A stretch of 64,000 nt of DNA from Azorinus chamasolen (lineage: Eukaryota > Mollusca > Bivalvia > Cardiida > Solecurtidae), in NCBI GenBank assembly GCA_963576725.1, contig OY755242.1, positions 28,632,725-28,696,724 of the forward strand. The letters run 5' to 3'. A program made the translations under genes and the position numbers. Below the pieces are notes generated by a model, which saw only the letters and a list, made by a program, of their open reading frames with translations, did not search any database and was not told the DNA's origin. This document shows, in pieces, positions 11,241 through 22,863 of this stretch (positions within the stretch are counted from its first letter, which is position 1; each line of letters opens with the position of its first letter).

Positions 11241-11649
11241 CTCATCAGCATTAAACTCTTTGATACTCTGGTAGCAATTCTGATGACGAAAAATATATCG
11301 GGAAAATGTAATTCAATAAATAAAAGTCAACATTATGCTTAAATAATTTGCATCTTTACAGTGCATGTAGAATGTATACATGTATGTAGCAGACTTCTAG
11401 TATTTTAAGGGTTTATCAAGTGACAAATATTAAATCCCTCACTAGACAGCTTAAATGTTTGAACAGCTCAAGGGGTCTTTAGATGTTGTTATCTCCATGA
11501 AGATTCAAAAGGTACCAGGTGTAAACTGGTATTTATCCCTTTGAAATGACATTCAGATTACAATTGGATGATAAACTAGGACTTGCTTTTTATTAAAACA
11601 TATGTCCCTGACCCTTCTACTTCCAAAACCACAAGAGCACATCCTTAAA
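11241..11649. other. No gene or clear repeat seen
   Basis: AT-rich sequence between the satellite and a family A MITE. No exon, ORF or hairpin could be supported. Confidence 0.5.
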
Positions 11650-11881
11650 TTAACCTTTTCCTCCATAGGCTATTTTAAGACCCAACCTCTTTGAATGAAT
11701 ATACCCAAAAGGAACATTTAATTACTAGAGAAAAGAAAAATTATAGAATTTTGTACTTGAAACCATTATGATAAATAGAGCATTTGCTCCTATAGGAGCA
11801 AATGCTCTATTTATCACAATGGTTTCAAGAAGTGGTAACTACAAAGGAGTAGAAATGCGTATTTATGGAGGAAAGGGTTAA
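11650..11881. mobile_element. MITE family A, complete copy
   Basis: This 232-bp element is bounded by TTAA on both sides with inverted ends AACCTTTTCC and GGAAAGGGTT. The centre is a near-perfect 68-bp palindrome (about 11758-11825) with arms GAAACCATTRTGATAAATAG and apex GCTCCTATAGGAGC at 11786-11799. TTAA target duplications with CCCTTT-type ends suggest mobilisation by a piggyBac-like transposase (inference from end type). Other copies in the window are listed separately. Confidence 0.85.
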
Positions 11882-12818
11882 TATACCTCGATTACAATAA
11901 CACTTAAATTTATGGTGATCATGGCTGTGTGCCTCAGAATTATGAGAAATTGGATTTAATCTGATATTTTTATTATTCAAGGCAGGGCCATGCCGGGGGA
12001 CAGAACTCTGCAAAAAATAATCAAACCAAATCATCCTGGGAATATACACAATTACACTTCATGGTGATCAAGACTGAGATTGTTTTCCTACAACTGACCA
12101 GCCATTTATGAGGAAATTGGGATTTAATGCGCGCGCATTTTTTATCATTTAACTCTTTCCTCGTTTTATATTCATTCCAAATTTCAATACCTACTGAATA
12201 CTCATAGACATAATGTAGTTCTATTGAAATATGGAAGGTGAAACAATGTAACTATTTTAGAAACTAAAGCAACAGATCTATCAAAATCAATTAGCAAACA
12301 GAGCAGGCCCAGATCAGACAGCTCCTACAGTTTGTATTCTTTAAACCAATACTCAATTTATATTCATACATTTGTTGTTGCAAAGATGTTTTGGACATCA
12401 AATTTTCCACAATAACTCTTTGAAACAATAGACATAACAGAGGTGTGCAGTAAAGAACCAATGAAAAATGGTCATCATGTTTCCGATAGTTTCGCATTTA
12501 TCCATGCAGACTTCTTTTTATTATAGTTTCGATCCGGTTTACATTTTTTTTGCCTATAGCGGATAATTATAGTCATAAAATTTGTAAGTTAACCTGTTTA
12601 AAGTATATATGGTAAAACTATTGTCAAAAGAAAGCAGAAATTGTGATCAGACACCAGTATTAATAATATTACCTTAACTACAAGTTGAACTTGAATCTGC
12701 TTCAATCAGACACCTCATATAACTTACATTGTACCTTCAAGTTAAACTTGAATCTGCTTCAGACAGAGTAATTGGATTAAAGAAAAGTGTTGTGTTTTGC
12801 ATATTTTGCTGGGCTGTC

Positions 12819-14016
12819 GGACGTTTTGCTACCCTGACCTTTTCGCTACAGTCATTTCACTACCCATCGGGAAGTCATTTCTCTACCCTGGCCATTTTGC
12901 TACCTGTACGTTTTGCTACCTGTCAAATTTAATGGGAAAAACAAATATTGTTGCGGCGTGGTTAGTGATTTGAGAGTTGAATTTATTAACATAAAATAAA
13001 TATTTATAATCAGATACCAAAAAAAGAGTTATATTGGGAAAATAAAGTGTTATGTCAGAGAATGAATGATGGGTCTTTTAGATGTACAGACCCTGTATTT
13101 ATAAAATGTAATATAAAACATGACTTAAAATGAATTTAATTATTATCTATACGATCTAACAACTATTGGCAACTGCAGCATATAGAACATGCAACACTGG
13201 TAAGGAAAGTTTTAATACTGTAAAAACTGTAAAAGCACTTAAAACTAAAAAACAACTTTTTATTAAAAATAATATGCATATCATTATTGGCGTCCCTTTG
13301 AGTTTGATATAATGCTGATTCATTTAAGGCACCCACTGCTTACGTATTTCCACATGTCAATATTGTCCACTCCGAGATCAAAGGTACTGCCGATAAGCCG
13401 ATCAGATTGGTGTATCGGCATGTGACGCTGATTGAATTAACATGGACACGCACCACATGCATCTTTGCTAAATGAATTTTGGCTCTTTTCCCATTGATAT
13501 ACGATATGACACTTGCATAATGATCAAATGAAAAGACTATACTTACAATTTACTTTTATTTTAACCCTTTCCCTCATATAAACGTGTTTTCACTCATTTG
13601 CTAACAGAGAAGACCCAGATCAGACCTCCGGCTCCTATAGGAGCTGTCTGATCAGCGTCTGCTCTGTTTGCTAATAGAATTTGAAAAATCTGATTCTTTA
13701 CTTTCTAAAATGGCTACAATGTTCCACCTTCTATATGTAAACGTCTCATTCAGATCCAAACTGTTTGCCTATGATGCTACGCTCGGTAGTTAAAATTGGT
13801 AAACGTATCTTTTTTCATCTGTTAAACTACTATCGTCCAAACCAATGAAAACTGTGAATAATTATATTTAATTGGGTGGCAGGGTTAGTGCAGGGTAGTG
13901 CAGGGTAGCAAAATGACTTTCCGTAGGGGTGCGAAATGACTGTAGCGAAATGGTCAGGGTAGCGAAATGGTCAGCGAAATGGTCAGGGTAGCAAAACGCT
14001 GTATAGCAAAACGTCC
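12819..14016. mobile_element. Inverted-repeat element with GGACGTTTTGCTA ends
   Basis: Left end GGACGTTTTGCTACCCTGAC and right end ...GGTAGCAAAACG, TAGCAAAACGTCC are inverted copies. Both termini are strings of the word TTTTGCTACCCTGRCC, degenerate and repeated 4-6 times. The element is about 1.2 kb. A B-type MITE starting at TTAA near 13560 (hairpin 13603-13674, apex GGCTCCTATAGGAGC) is nested inside. No transposase is recognised. Confidence 0.65.
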
Positions 14017-14089
14017 GTAAATCTTTTGCTGCATTAATGGTTTGACACAAGTCCTGTCCGTCCATCCAAACTATCTTTAAAAGTTACCT

Positions 14090-14700
14090 TAGAATACCTT
14101 AGACGTCATTCTGGTTAAGGCCTTCAGCGGCCTCTATCACCATCTCTTAATTTTTGTTTGGTCCAGTTGCAATAATTGCTTCATAATTGAACTTTATTCT
14201 CTGATTGGCCCAGTGCCTATCCAATCTTGCCCCTAAAGCCTTCACTGTGTTCGCATTCACAACACTGTTTGGTAGGGAGGTCCATGTCAACTATCCTGTG
14301 GCTGAAGTAATACTTCCTGATGTTGAGCCGTTGTCTTTGCTTGAATATAGTTTCAAACTGTTTCCCCTGGTGCTTTAGTCTTGTCTCATTGTTAGCAGCT
14401 GGTCAGTGTCAAAATAATAGTAATTATGTAATAGCTTGTATGTTTCTATCATGTCTCCTCTGTTTCTTCTATAACTCAGTGTTGGTAGATTTAAAGCTTT
14501 AAGTCTTTCTTAATATGGTAGATCTGAACTTGCTTGTCCATATATTCGTCTTTGTGTATCATTCTGATTGCCTATGTTCATAGTCTTACACTTATCAGGA
14601 TGGAACTTGAGGAGCTAGTCCTCTGACCACTGGCACATACTGAAAATGTCTTCCTGCAGTAGATCTCTGTCTGCATCTGTTGAAATCCTTCTATATATCT
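14090..14700 (-). pseudogene. LINE reverse transcriptase C-terminal remnant
   Basis: Read on the minus strand, the sequence gives LKFHPDKCKTMNIG, then ALNLPTLSYRRNRGDMIETY, then SLPNSVVNANTVKAL and LDRHWANQ. This order (thumb motif WSxxWxLKFHPDKC, then the LPTLxYRRxRGDM block, then the WxSLPxxVVNA tail) is the usual C-terminal part of CR1/jockey-type non-LTR reverse transcriptases. Several stops and frameshifts show that it is dead. Confidence 0.75.
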
Positions 14701-14835
14701 TCCTATTGTCAGTGTAATGGGGAAAGGGAGTAATTCCAAATGTTTGATTTCATTGCTGTTTGAATATTGAATATTGTATGATGTTCCAAAAATTGAATAG
14801 GTAGCTTACATTATTCATCAATGCATATTAGTAAT

Positions 14836-15051
14836 TTAACCCTTACAACGCTGGATTTTCAAATGGAATATACCAAAATTCAAATAGGTCAAGCTTATGG
14901 TGAATATTTAGGGATGTTTTCTAAAGAAAAGTGTAACATGACAAACAGTGTAGATCCTGATGAGAGGGCTCCCCTAGGAGCCCTCTCATCTGGGTCTACA
15001 CTGTTTGCAAAGGACATTAATTAGTGACTCGGGTCCCGCACTGTAAGGGAT
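14836..15051. mobile_element. MITE family C
   Basis: A TTAA at 14836 with end AACCCTTACAACGCTGG and opposite end GCACTGTAAGGG. The hairpin at 14946-15008 has arms AACAGTGTAGATCC plus GATGAGAGGGCTCC and apex CTCCCCTAGGAG. The two arms differ at the recurrent CCTGAT / CCAGAT position. Confidence 0.75.
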
Positions 15052-15349
15052 ATGTTTTATTTATAAATTTATAATAATCAGATTTGTAACCCATTTCAAT
15101 GTACAACATTCTGTATATAAGCGAGTTGTTGCTCATTCAAATGGGGCTGGCAAATTGAATCCTTAAGCAAAGGAAATATCTAGTATCTTGTTTGCTAGAG
15201 TTACGTATGTACCTGCCTAAGGTGAAGGAAATAGTTTAGCCAGTCATATTGCCTTATTTGTATTTGTAATTGAGCATACAATGTAGACACAGAATTACTG
15301 TTTATTAAAGACATTTGTAGATGATGAGTACTGTGTCTGTCCTGTTTTG

Positions 15350-15770
15350 TTAACATCAGAGTTCCCTTTTCTCAAACAAAGATCTCGGGATGGTGACGGG
15401 TAAAGCCTCCCCTAGGACTTTGCCTGCTACAGTCAGCATACAGGCAAATTTGGCTGTTATTCTGAATGTTCTCTGGCAGATCATTCATGAATAAAACGAA
15501 CAACATCAGACCTAACAGGCTAACATGAACCCTTGGTTACTGGCTGCCAATCTTACTCACTGCTGTTCACTGACTGTAACTCTGTTTTCTCTTGTAAAGG
15601 AAGTCACTGATCCAGTTTATATATTTGTCTCCAAACTGGTATATTTTCAGTTTATGGATCAAATGCCTATGGGACATTTTTATCAAAGGCCTTCATGTAA
15701 TCACAGTATGCCACATCTGTGCTTCCCCCTTTATCTATGATTTCAGTCCACTCGTCTAACACTGCTAACA
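15350..15770 (-). pseudogene. LINE reverse transcriptase motif A remnant
   Basis: The minus strand encodes EIIDKGGSTDVAYCDYMKAFDK, the first catalytic motif (F/YxKAFDxV) of a non-LTR reverse transcriptase. Broken pieces of the following QPVTKG / finger region come next. It belongs with the remnant at 14090-14700; the part between them (YADD region) is missing or replaced by MITE insertions. Confidence 0.7.
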
Positions 15771-16029
15771 ATTATTGATGTTAGAAGTTAAAGGTCAGAA
15801 AAAATCATGGAAAATAATACAGAGATTCGTAATATGTCACCATAAGTAATACATTCTAAAATCATATTCCTTAACTACCGGGAATGAAAACTGACAGACT
15901 TAAACCTCTCCTTAGACACTCTCGAAACACCCATCCACTAGCTTATCAAATTGAATTCGAATTCCATCTTGCAGAACTCAAATAAGGCAACAATACATAC
16001 ATAGCTAATGTTTACATGTTGTAATTATC

Positions 16030-16066
16030 AAACCGACTCTAAATAAAATTTGAATGTTGAATGTTG
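16030..16066 (+). repeat. Short tandem tail, probable retroposon 3' end
   Basis: AATAAAATTTGAATGTTGAATG with further TGAAT repeats looks like the AATAAA plus short-repeat tail of a LINE or SINE. Similar tails lie at 30930-31010, 47100-47145, 57905-57966, 60395-60445 and 61545-61625. Confidence 0.4.
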
Positions 16067-16349
16067 AATCTTGAAAACAATCTTTAACATCCCCCCCCCC
16101 CCCAAACAATGAAAGAATCCCTTGACTCCTTCAAAACAGCTATCAAATCAAATAGTCCCTAAGCAAATGTTTCATTGTAAATAGTTTTAAATTAGGAGTA
16201 TGATAAGATTACAGGGCACAATCATTTTAAGCATATCTTTTTGTTGTGTATACATGCACACCGCAAGTGACAGAGACTTCAACTTGTTGAAGGTGGTCAC
16301 TATGTATTAGAAGAATTAGAAGGAGAATCTGACAGATTTAGTGGTCTCT

Positions 16350-16640
16350 GGCCACATTGGCAACTGACGCGAAAATTAATGTCAAAAGTTACTCTACAAA
16401 TCGCATATGCATTGAAACGAAGAAAACCCTCATAAGATTTCAAGAATAAGTGTCAGTTTGTTAAAGTAAAACTGCTTACCAAAACTATATTCGCATGGAC
16501 GCTAAAAATCGATAAATAATCAACACCATGCAACGATTTCGCTGATTTTGACAGTTCCACGGAAATGACGTCAGCAGACTGGACAGCATTATGTTTCACT
16601 GGAGAAACACGACACTGTTAGGGGTAAAAAGATGTCAACC
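16350..16640 (+). promoter_or_regulatory. Candidate GOLGA1 promoter or upstream exon region
   Basis: This unique-looking patch about 2 kb before the first coding exon contains a full palindromic CRE, TGACGTCA, near 16566. It has more CpG than its surroundings, a possible plus-strand donor (GGG/GTAAAA near 16626) and a possible minus-strand donor (CTTAC near 16479). It could be a divergent promoter that starts the non-coding GOLGA1 exon. This is inference: no TATA box or start site can be read with certainty. Confidence 0.25.
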
Positions 16641-16889
16641 CAACTATTGTTATATTTCCTGTCAGTCGATGAGGTTGTTGTGCTGGCAAATCATAAAAGC
16701 ATTATTTACAAAATTGCCATGAAGACTATTTGATACGAACTTTAAGGTTATTTTGGTGTTAAAGGTAAACAATAGAACCATCAAGTCAATATCTTATTGC
16801 CTGCTAAAGGTACACGCTATCACCATATTGTTAGTCAACAAGGAAATGGTACACAGTAATTTATATTTATAAAGACGGGAGTAAAGTGC

Positions 16890-16962
16890 AGACTGCGCGG
16901 GACTCGAACCCGAGACCCCTCGCTTACAGGGCAAGTTCTCTACCAGCTGAGCTTCCCGGGCT
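16890..16962 (-). tRNA. tRNA-Thr-like sequence (UGU), probably pseudogene or SINE head
   Basis: On the minus strand there is an A-box-like AAGCTCAGCTGGTAGAG, an anticodon stem CTTGC / GCGAG around loop CCTGTAA (anticodon TGT), and a B box GGTTCGAGTCC. The acceptor ends do not pair, and the base before the anticodon is C rather than the near-universal U. It is therefore more likely a pseudogene or a tRNA-derived SINE head than a working tRNA. Confidence 0.5.
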
Positions 16963-17100
16963 GCTATAGAGCTTTAAACACCAGAACCACTACGCTCCTC
17001 CCTGTTCACTTTTTTCAGAGATGTCCTAGCTCTCTGAATGTTGAATGCCCACAGCATGGGCAATCATGAACATCACCATTAAAGTAACAGGGGGGATAGT

Positions 17101-17176
17101 GCAGTTTGTGTGGGATTCGAACTCAGGACCCTCGCTTAAACAGAGCAAGTGCTCTACCAACTGAGCTACTCAAGCT
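17101..17176 (-). tRNA. Second tRNA-Thr-like sequence, degenerate
   Basis: On the minus strand GTAGCTCAGTTGGTAGAGC, then CTTGC / GCGAG with a nine-base loop TCTGTTTAA, then the B box GAGTTCGAATCC. It lies about 210 bp from the first copy in the same orientation. The enlarged anticodon loop and unpaired acceptor show it is not functional. The pair may mark a tRNA-derived SINE family. Confidence 0.5.
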
Positions 17177-18621
17177 GCTATCCTGTACAAGTTTCACACA
17201 CTAGAACACAGTTTTCTCAATAACTTTATTAGTATATGAGCAGGATTTCCACTGTCATTCGCCACTTTCTCAAATGGTGGAAACAAATTCCAAGTGTTGA
17301 AAAAAATTCAAATCATGCAAACAGACATTTTTTTGTGGCCCATAGTTAGATAAATATTATATGACCCTGGTGAATCACAAAATCAGTTGTGTGTGTTTAT
17401 TATCCTTATTGCCTAAGGAGTGATTCACGTGTCAGTCTGGTCAGCTGTTTATCAATTATACACAGCATTACGCTGGTAGCCACACAAAGCAGTATATATG
17501 CACTTCAATATATAACTTGACATAGTAACGGACAAATAATTCTGAACATTTCCATATGATTAAAAAGTATGATTCGTCCCAAGACCGACTGTTCTGAATA
17601 AATTGAGGTTTGTTAACTTTTTTTCAGAACATTTAAATTATTGCTTGACAATTGGGCATGTGATTAAGGACAGCAAGAAGCAGAGAAATTAGGCTGAGAG
17701 TGTGTGCTGGAAGTTTGGGAGGCAGGTGGTTGTAAATTTGGAGGAGAGGGTTGTGGATGTAGGTGATAGTAAAGTTGTGAGAGCATGACTGTTGTAGTTT
17801 GACCCAGCTGTTTTTGTGAGCGAAAATGAGCTTTTACAGTTAGAGGAGAGTGGGCATTTTGAGGTAGAAGATTATTAGAGAATTTCGTCTGCATGCAATT
17901 TTTTTTTTATAAGATATGTATGAAAAGATTGTCTGATTCCCTATCATTAAATTAACTTTGATACTGATAATAGTTTATAATAAACTTTATAAATGTATTG
18001 TGATTTTATAATGAAGTAAATACAAGTCTGTATTTACTTCTTGGATTTTACAATTGTTCTATTAATTAATCTTTATTAAAATTATGTAAATTTAGAAAAT
18101 AAAATTAAGAGAAAATGGTAAATATTCTATTTTTTCAAGCAAAATAACAGAATTTTACACAATATTTATGCCCAAGGTATTATACTTTAAATTGTGTCTT
18201 TGAAAGCACACAATTGAAAAAAAATCAACAGCCGGGAGGGGAACTTGCACTGCACTGACATACTCCAATATCTAATATGTTTATTTTTAATATATTTTTT
18301 TTCTCAAAGTAGAAATTCCTCCCTTGCCATGATGAATAGGGCTTAATTATCAATAGGGATGATCTTTTGTCTTGAAATCTCCTCCCTGACAGGAAGTGAA
18401 ATGAAGGCCAGGAAAGTGGTTCTAATCCCTTTCCTTCCTTTCTTTGTGGCATATGAGATAAACTGAAATCATCCTCATGCACAATCATTATTCATCATCA
18501 TATATCATTAGTAGTGTATAACCTATTTAGTGTCACAGCGCCATAAATCAAACTCGTTGATTCTCGCATGCAGTATTTTTCTTTATATTTAGAAACAATT
18601 ACGGATGAATTTGTTTTTTAG
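17177..18621. other. No gene seen; upstream of the GOLGA1 start exon
   Basis: AT-rich sequence. An antisense frame at 17664-17894 rich in proline and serine and another at 18225-18488 have no recognisable homology. The only supported element is the acceptor at 18620-18621. Confidence 0.4.
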
Positions 18622-18764
18622 AAACCATTACAGATGAATTGAAAGCAGGATGTTTGCTAAGCTGAAGGAGAGGATTCAGAAGGAGGGTGGTTCAGTAAGT
18701 GATGGGGAGAGATCTCTACCGGCCCTACCGGGACATGCTAGTCCCAGACGGTTAAGTAACACAG
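18622..18764 (+). CDS. GOLGA1: GOLGA1 (golgin-97) exon with start codon, coding exon 1
   Basis: This exon holds the start of a golgin-97 orthologue, a long coiled-coil protein of the trans-Golgi network that tethers endosome-derived vesicles. Coding starts at ATG 18650 with MFAKLKERIQKEGG, which matches the conserved golgin-97 N-terminus MFAKLK. A serine- and proline-rich stretch follows (SLPALPGHASPRR). A T-rich tract ending in AG at 18620-18621 makes a good acceptor, so 18622-18649 is probably 5' UTR and an upstream non-coding exon is expected. The donor is ACAG/GTAAAT at 18765. There are 115 coding bases, so the exon ends in phase 1. Seven further coding exons join it in frame, which is strong support. 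The N-terminal motif is one I know from the family; the splice sites are read directly. Confidence 0.9.
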
Positions 18765-19519
18765 GTAAATAAGGCCAGTCTTCTGAAAACATTCAATATT
18801 ACATTGGTACTTAACTCTTTGCATGCTAAATAATTTTTCATCTGCAACAATTGTCGTCTGCTTCATTTCTTAAAATAAACTTTCTCTCATTTTTTTGCAA
18901 AAATATGGTCAGGATGACAAACAGTTTGGATCCTGATGTGATGCCGCATTATGCGGCTTCTCATCTGGATCCAAACTGTTTGCATAGGTAATCACAGTTG
19001 TGCCGCTAGTTTGCAAAGAGTTAAATTTTTCCTTTTGTCCGCATTTCACAAATTTTCTCATAGTAATGTGTATTTACATGGCTTGAGACTTAACCCTTTA
19101 CCTGTTCAATATTCATGTAGGAAATAGTGACATCATGAATATTTATTAGCTGAAGTTTTATAATTTTAAATTTTTAAGGGAATGTTTTGTTTTGCTTTGA
19201 CAAACCTGTAAAATCAGATCTATATCATGTCATACATGTAAGAAAACAGAGCTGACACTGAACAGACGGCTCCCGACAGGATATGTCTGATCTGGATTTA
19301 CAGTGTTTGCAAAGCCATCTAAAACAAGTCTACTCTGTTTGCAAATGGGTCAAAGGTGTCTATAATGAAAAGGGTTGTTGACTAGAACAGTCTGTCATTT
19401 TTCAAAATGCTTAAATTGTTTAGGTATTTTTAAAATGCCCAAATTCAGAAAATAGTTGTAACATAAATTATACAAGCTGGAAGGTACATGTATGTATCCA
19501 TTTGTGTTTTTTTTTTCAG
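18765..19519 (+). other. GOLGA1 intron 1 and its MITEs
   Basis: The intron contains a complete TTAA-bounded hairpin element of family D (18811-19024). Its palindrome has arms AACAGTTTGGATCC joined to GATGAGAC-type sequence. A second element of the B type starts at the TTAA near 19092 and runs past 19377. No other coding sequence is seen. Confidence 0.7.
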
Positions 19520-19581
19520 GGAGTCCTGTAGCCACAGACAGGTCATATGAGGACCTTGGTGCAATATCCTCAGATGACAAT
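19520..19581 (+). CDS. GOLGA1: GOLGA1 coding exon 2
   Basis: The acceptor is a T-tract followed by CAG at 19517-19519 and the donor is AAT/GTAAGT at 19582. The 62 bases complete the phase-1 codon of exon 1 and end in phase 0. The peptide is GSPVATDRSYEDLGAISSDDN, an acidic serine-rich linker before the coiled coil. The orthologous stretch in vertebrates is likewise Ser/Asp-rich and of low complexity. Two antisense open frames over this place have no support. Confidence 0.85.
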
Positions 19582-22006
19582 GTAAGTTACTGAAGGCATT
19601 ATCCCATTCCCTCATATTGACGCCTTTTGATGCCTCTGTAAAAATCACTTTTCCAAACAAATAAAACAGGTTATATTCGCGTCATGATGATTTCGCGTAA
19701 ATGTGATTTTGTATTAATTTGCGTCATGATGATTTTGCTACAGTGCCATCATGCTAAATTAACACAATGGAAATAGAATCGTATAAAACGCTGCCGAATG
19801 CTGTAAAAAGGGCAAAGAATAAATTTCTGCCGCACATGTAACTGCCGTCGGCAATTTGGGGGTTATCAATTGATAATTGTGAACAAAGTCTAGGGCTTTT
19901 ATAGCACATTTGTGTTGAACAAAGAAAACACATAGACGATGTGATCAAACTGACCATATTCCGGGTATACCAATTTCGGACATTAATCCATTTTATACTT
20001 GTTACTGATTTATTAGCGAGAATATTGAATTTGCGAGGCAACGCATTCGCGAAATTAGTGCGAAATATACGGTATATTGTCGCTAATAAAACCTGTTTTA
20101 CAGTATTTGACATGCATGTGTATCTCACGAAGCTGCGCATTTTGAGGGATGACATGTTGAGGTTAAGATGCAACTTATTTACCTTGGTGCTTTCCCTGTT
20201 GAATATTCATGTCAGAAATAATGACATCATGAATATTTATTAGCTGAATTTATACACTTGCGTTTTTGGCATTGGTAGAAACTGTATAGTCAGATCTATT
20301 ATAATTTCATAAGCAAACAGAGCAGACCCTGATCAGACTGTTCCTACAGGAGCATCTGATCTGGGTCTACACTGATTGAAAATCATTTATGAGGGAAAGA
20401 ATTAAACAGAAGAAATAAAAAAAAATCAAATTTTAATTTAACCCTTTCCTTTATATAAATTAATTTTCACTCATTTTCAAACAGAGTAGACCCAGATCAG
20501 ATGGCTCCTATAGGAATTTGAAAGTTCTGTTTTTTTTACTTTCCAAAATGGCTACAATGTTCCACCTCTTATATTTCATTGTAACTATTTTGTTCATGAA
20601 TATTCAGGTAGGTATTAAAAGTTGGAATAAACATAGAATAGGGAAAGGGTTAAAAGAGATATACTCTGCAAGTTATGTCCAAAGATAATTATTTCAGCTA
20701 GTGTAAGGTCAACTCTTTGTACACTAGCGGTGAATTTGTGATTTTATAAGCTAACAGTTTGGATTAGGATGAGACTTTGTCTCTACAGTAAAAGTATATA
20801 TTCAACAAAATAATAAAACATGGTGTTCAGTTATTCTTATGAAGATTGTCAATTTGAACTTTTATCGGAAAATGCCCTTGTGATATAAAAGTTTGAGGGC
20901 GGTATATTTGAATCACCCTGGTAGCTGGTCGGTCAGACAGGCAGGCAGTGGGTCAGTCCGTTCGCATTTAAAAATGGGTAGTTGGTGTCATGAATTCTTC
21001 CTTCAATTTGAAAGGTATTGAATTTATTTTTTGGTATACATAATAGCCATGAATAGTAGATTTGCAAAACACAGTTTTCATTTGTTTAGCACCAGGCTTT
21101 GCAGAATTATACATTTGTATTTAGGCATTTTTAAATGCATCACAAGTAGAGACCATCATTTTAATCCTTTATCAGTCCACCTTTCTATGCTTTGTAAACA
21201 GAGTAGACACAGATCAGACAGTTCCTGTAGGTGCAGTATCTGTGACATTATTCAAGATTTCATGACATTATGAATAATCATTGACAAAACTTTATAATGA
21301 AACATGGATAGATTTTAATGGCCAAAGAAGGAACTATAGAAACATAACCATCAAATACAACTAGCAAACAGAGCAGACCCTGATCAGACAGCTCCTACAG
21401 GAGGTCTGGGTCTACTCTGTTTGCAAAGGTGTCAGAAAGTGTCTGTAGGTGGGAATGGGTTAATTAATGACAAAGGAATAGCATGAGTCTGCACCTGATG
21501 GACCTCTTCTTTGGTATCACCTCATAATTAACCCTTTTCATGATGAATATTCATGTAAAAACTTATGACATCATGAATATTTTATTATGGAATATGTGCA
21601 TGGGATATTTTGGTATAGGTATAAATGTAATGTTGAATCTTTTATAATTTCATAAGTAGACCAAGCAGACCCTGATCAGATTGTTCCTACAGGATCTGTC
21701 TGAACTGGTTATACCCTGTTTGCAAAGACACGAAAACAGTTTGTATGAGGGAAAGAGTTAGTCGTCAGTACTCTGCTGGTGAATTTCTGATAACCTTGTG
21801 AAACAGTTTGGATCCAGATGAGACTTCCTCTGTATCTCATCAGGATCCAAAATGTTTGACACTCTGACACTAATTTTTAAAAGGAATGGAAGACAATATA
21901 TCTTTTCAAATTGAAGCAGGCTTCATGCAGGATTTGCATTTAACAATATTGCTTAGTGTGCAGGAGGTCTAACTTAATGTTGTTTTTTGTATTCTTTTGT
22001 CTTTAG
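19582..22006 (+). other. GOLGA1 intron 2, filled with hairpin MITEs
   Basis: This intron holds at least six B-type hairpins or half-hairpins with GCAAACAGAG arms, near 20312, 20480, 21195, 21365 and 21665, and part of a family D hairpin near 21797. One complete TTAA copy, 20438-20653, has only one hairpin arm left. A short piece of an AAGGTCA-type tandem repeat lies near 20101-20170. The antisense and sense open frames around 19754-20243 have no recognisable homology. Confidence 0.7.
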
Positions 22007-22094
22007 TTGAAAGGTGATCCGTCAAGAGAAGAGCTTCATGCCATGCTACAAAAACGGACAGAACAGTGTAAGAAACTAGAGACCAAGGTTAATG
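22007..22094 (+). CDS. GOLGA1: GOLGA1 coding exon 3
   Basis: The acceptor is TTGTCTTTAG at 21997-22006 and the donor AATG/GTAAGT at 22095. The 88 bases run from phase 0 to phase 1. The peptide contains SREELHAMLQKRTEQCKKLE, which aligns with the vertebrate golgin-97 segment [21 protein letters not shown], where the long coiled coil begins. Leucines and charged residues fall in heptad spacing. Confidence 0.9.
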
Positions 22095-22613
22095 GTAAGT
22101 CAGCTGAATTTTTAGGCTGCAAAGTCATCAAGAAGAAAACAAAAAAATTTTGTGACATCCTTTTGCAGCTGTAACAGGTCATTACCATATTTTTGGGGTG
22201 TATAATGCCCATCTGTGTATTGTACACATCTGACTTCAGAGGGCAAATTATGTTCATTTTAACCCCTTACTTGATGAATATTCATGTAAGAAATTATGAC
22301 ATCATAAAAACTGATTAGCTGATCACAATGTTTTTACAATGGCAGAAACTGTACAATTACAGAAACTAACTCTGTAAGCAAACAACAGACCCTGATTAGA
22401 CAGCTCCTGCAGGAGCTGTCTGATCTGGGTCTTCTCTGTTTGCAAAGTTGTCTAAAGTCCTTTGCTATATCCGGAAAAGGATTAACAATAGCTAAAAGCA
22501 CATATCTGAGCCTGTACTCAACTTTATGGTGGTTTATTGTAATCATTTCAGTTGTAAGATCAGTATCTAAATAAATTTCATAAAAACTCCTGCTGGTTTT
22601 GATCAAGCAGCCT

Positions 22614-22863
22614 ATAACCCTTTCCCTTATATAAACATGTTTTCACGCATTTGCAAACAGAGTAGACCCAGATCAGACGGCTCCTAGAGGAGCCGTCTGA
22701 TAAGGGTCTGCTCTGTTTGCTAATAGAATTTGATAAATCTGTTTCTTTACTTTCTAAAATGTCTACAATGCTCCATCTTCCAGATTTCTTTATACCTATT
22801 TTGTTGATGAATATTCAGTAGGTGCTGAAATTTGGCCTCAATACAGAACAGGGAAAGGGTTAA
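22614..22863. mobile_element. MITE family B, near-complete copy
   Basis: Left end TATAACCCTTTCCC and right end CAGGGAAAGGGTTAA (terminal TTAA 22860-22863). The hairpin is 22655-22723, with arms GCAAACAGAGTAGACCCAGA and complement, apex GGCTCCTAGAGGAGCC. Arms differ at CCAGAT / CCTTAT. It lies in GOLGA1 intron 3. A second B element (22261-22484) precedes it and a third degenerate one (22863-22980) follows it. Confidence 0.8.

Noticed and set aside
16890..16962. Functional tRNA-Thr gene
   Set aside because: The acceptor stem does not pair and position 33 is C instead of U.
19754..20243. ORFs of 139 (minus) and 100 (plus) residues overlapping each other
   Set aside because: They lie in GOLGA1 intron 2, overlap on opposite strands and show no homology.
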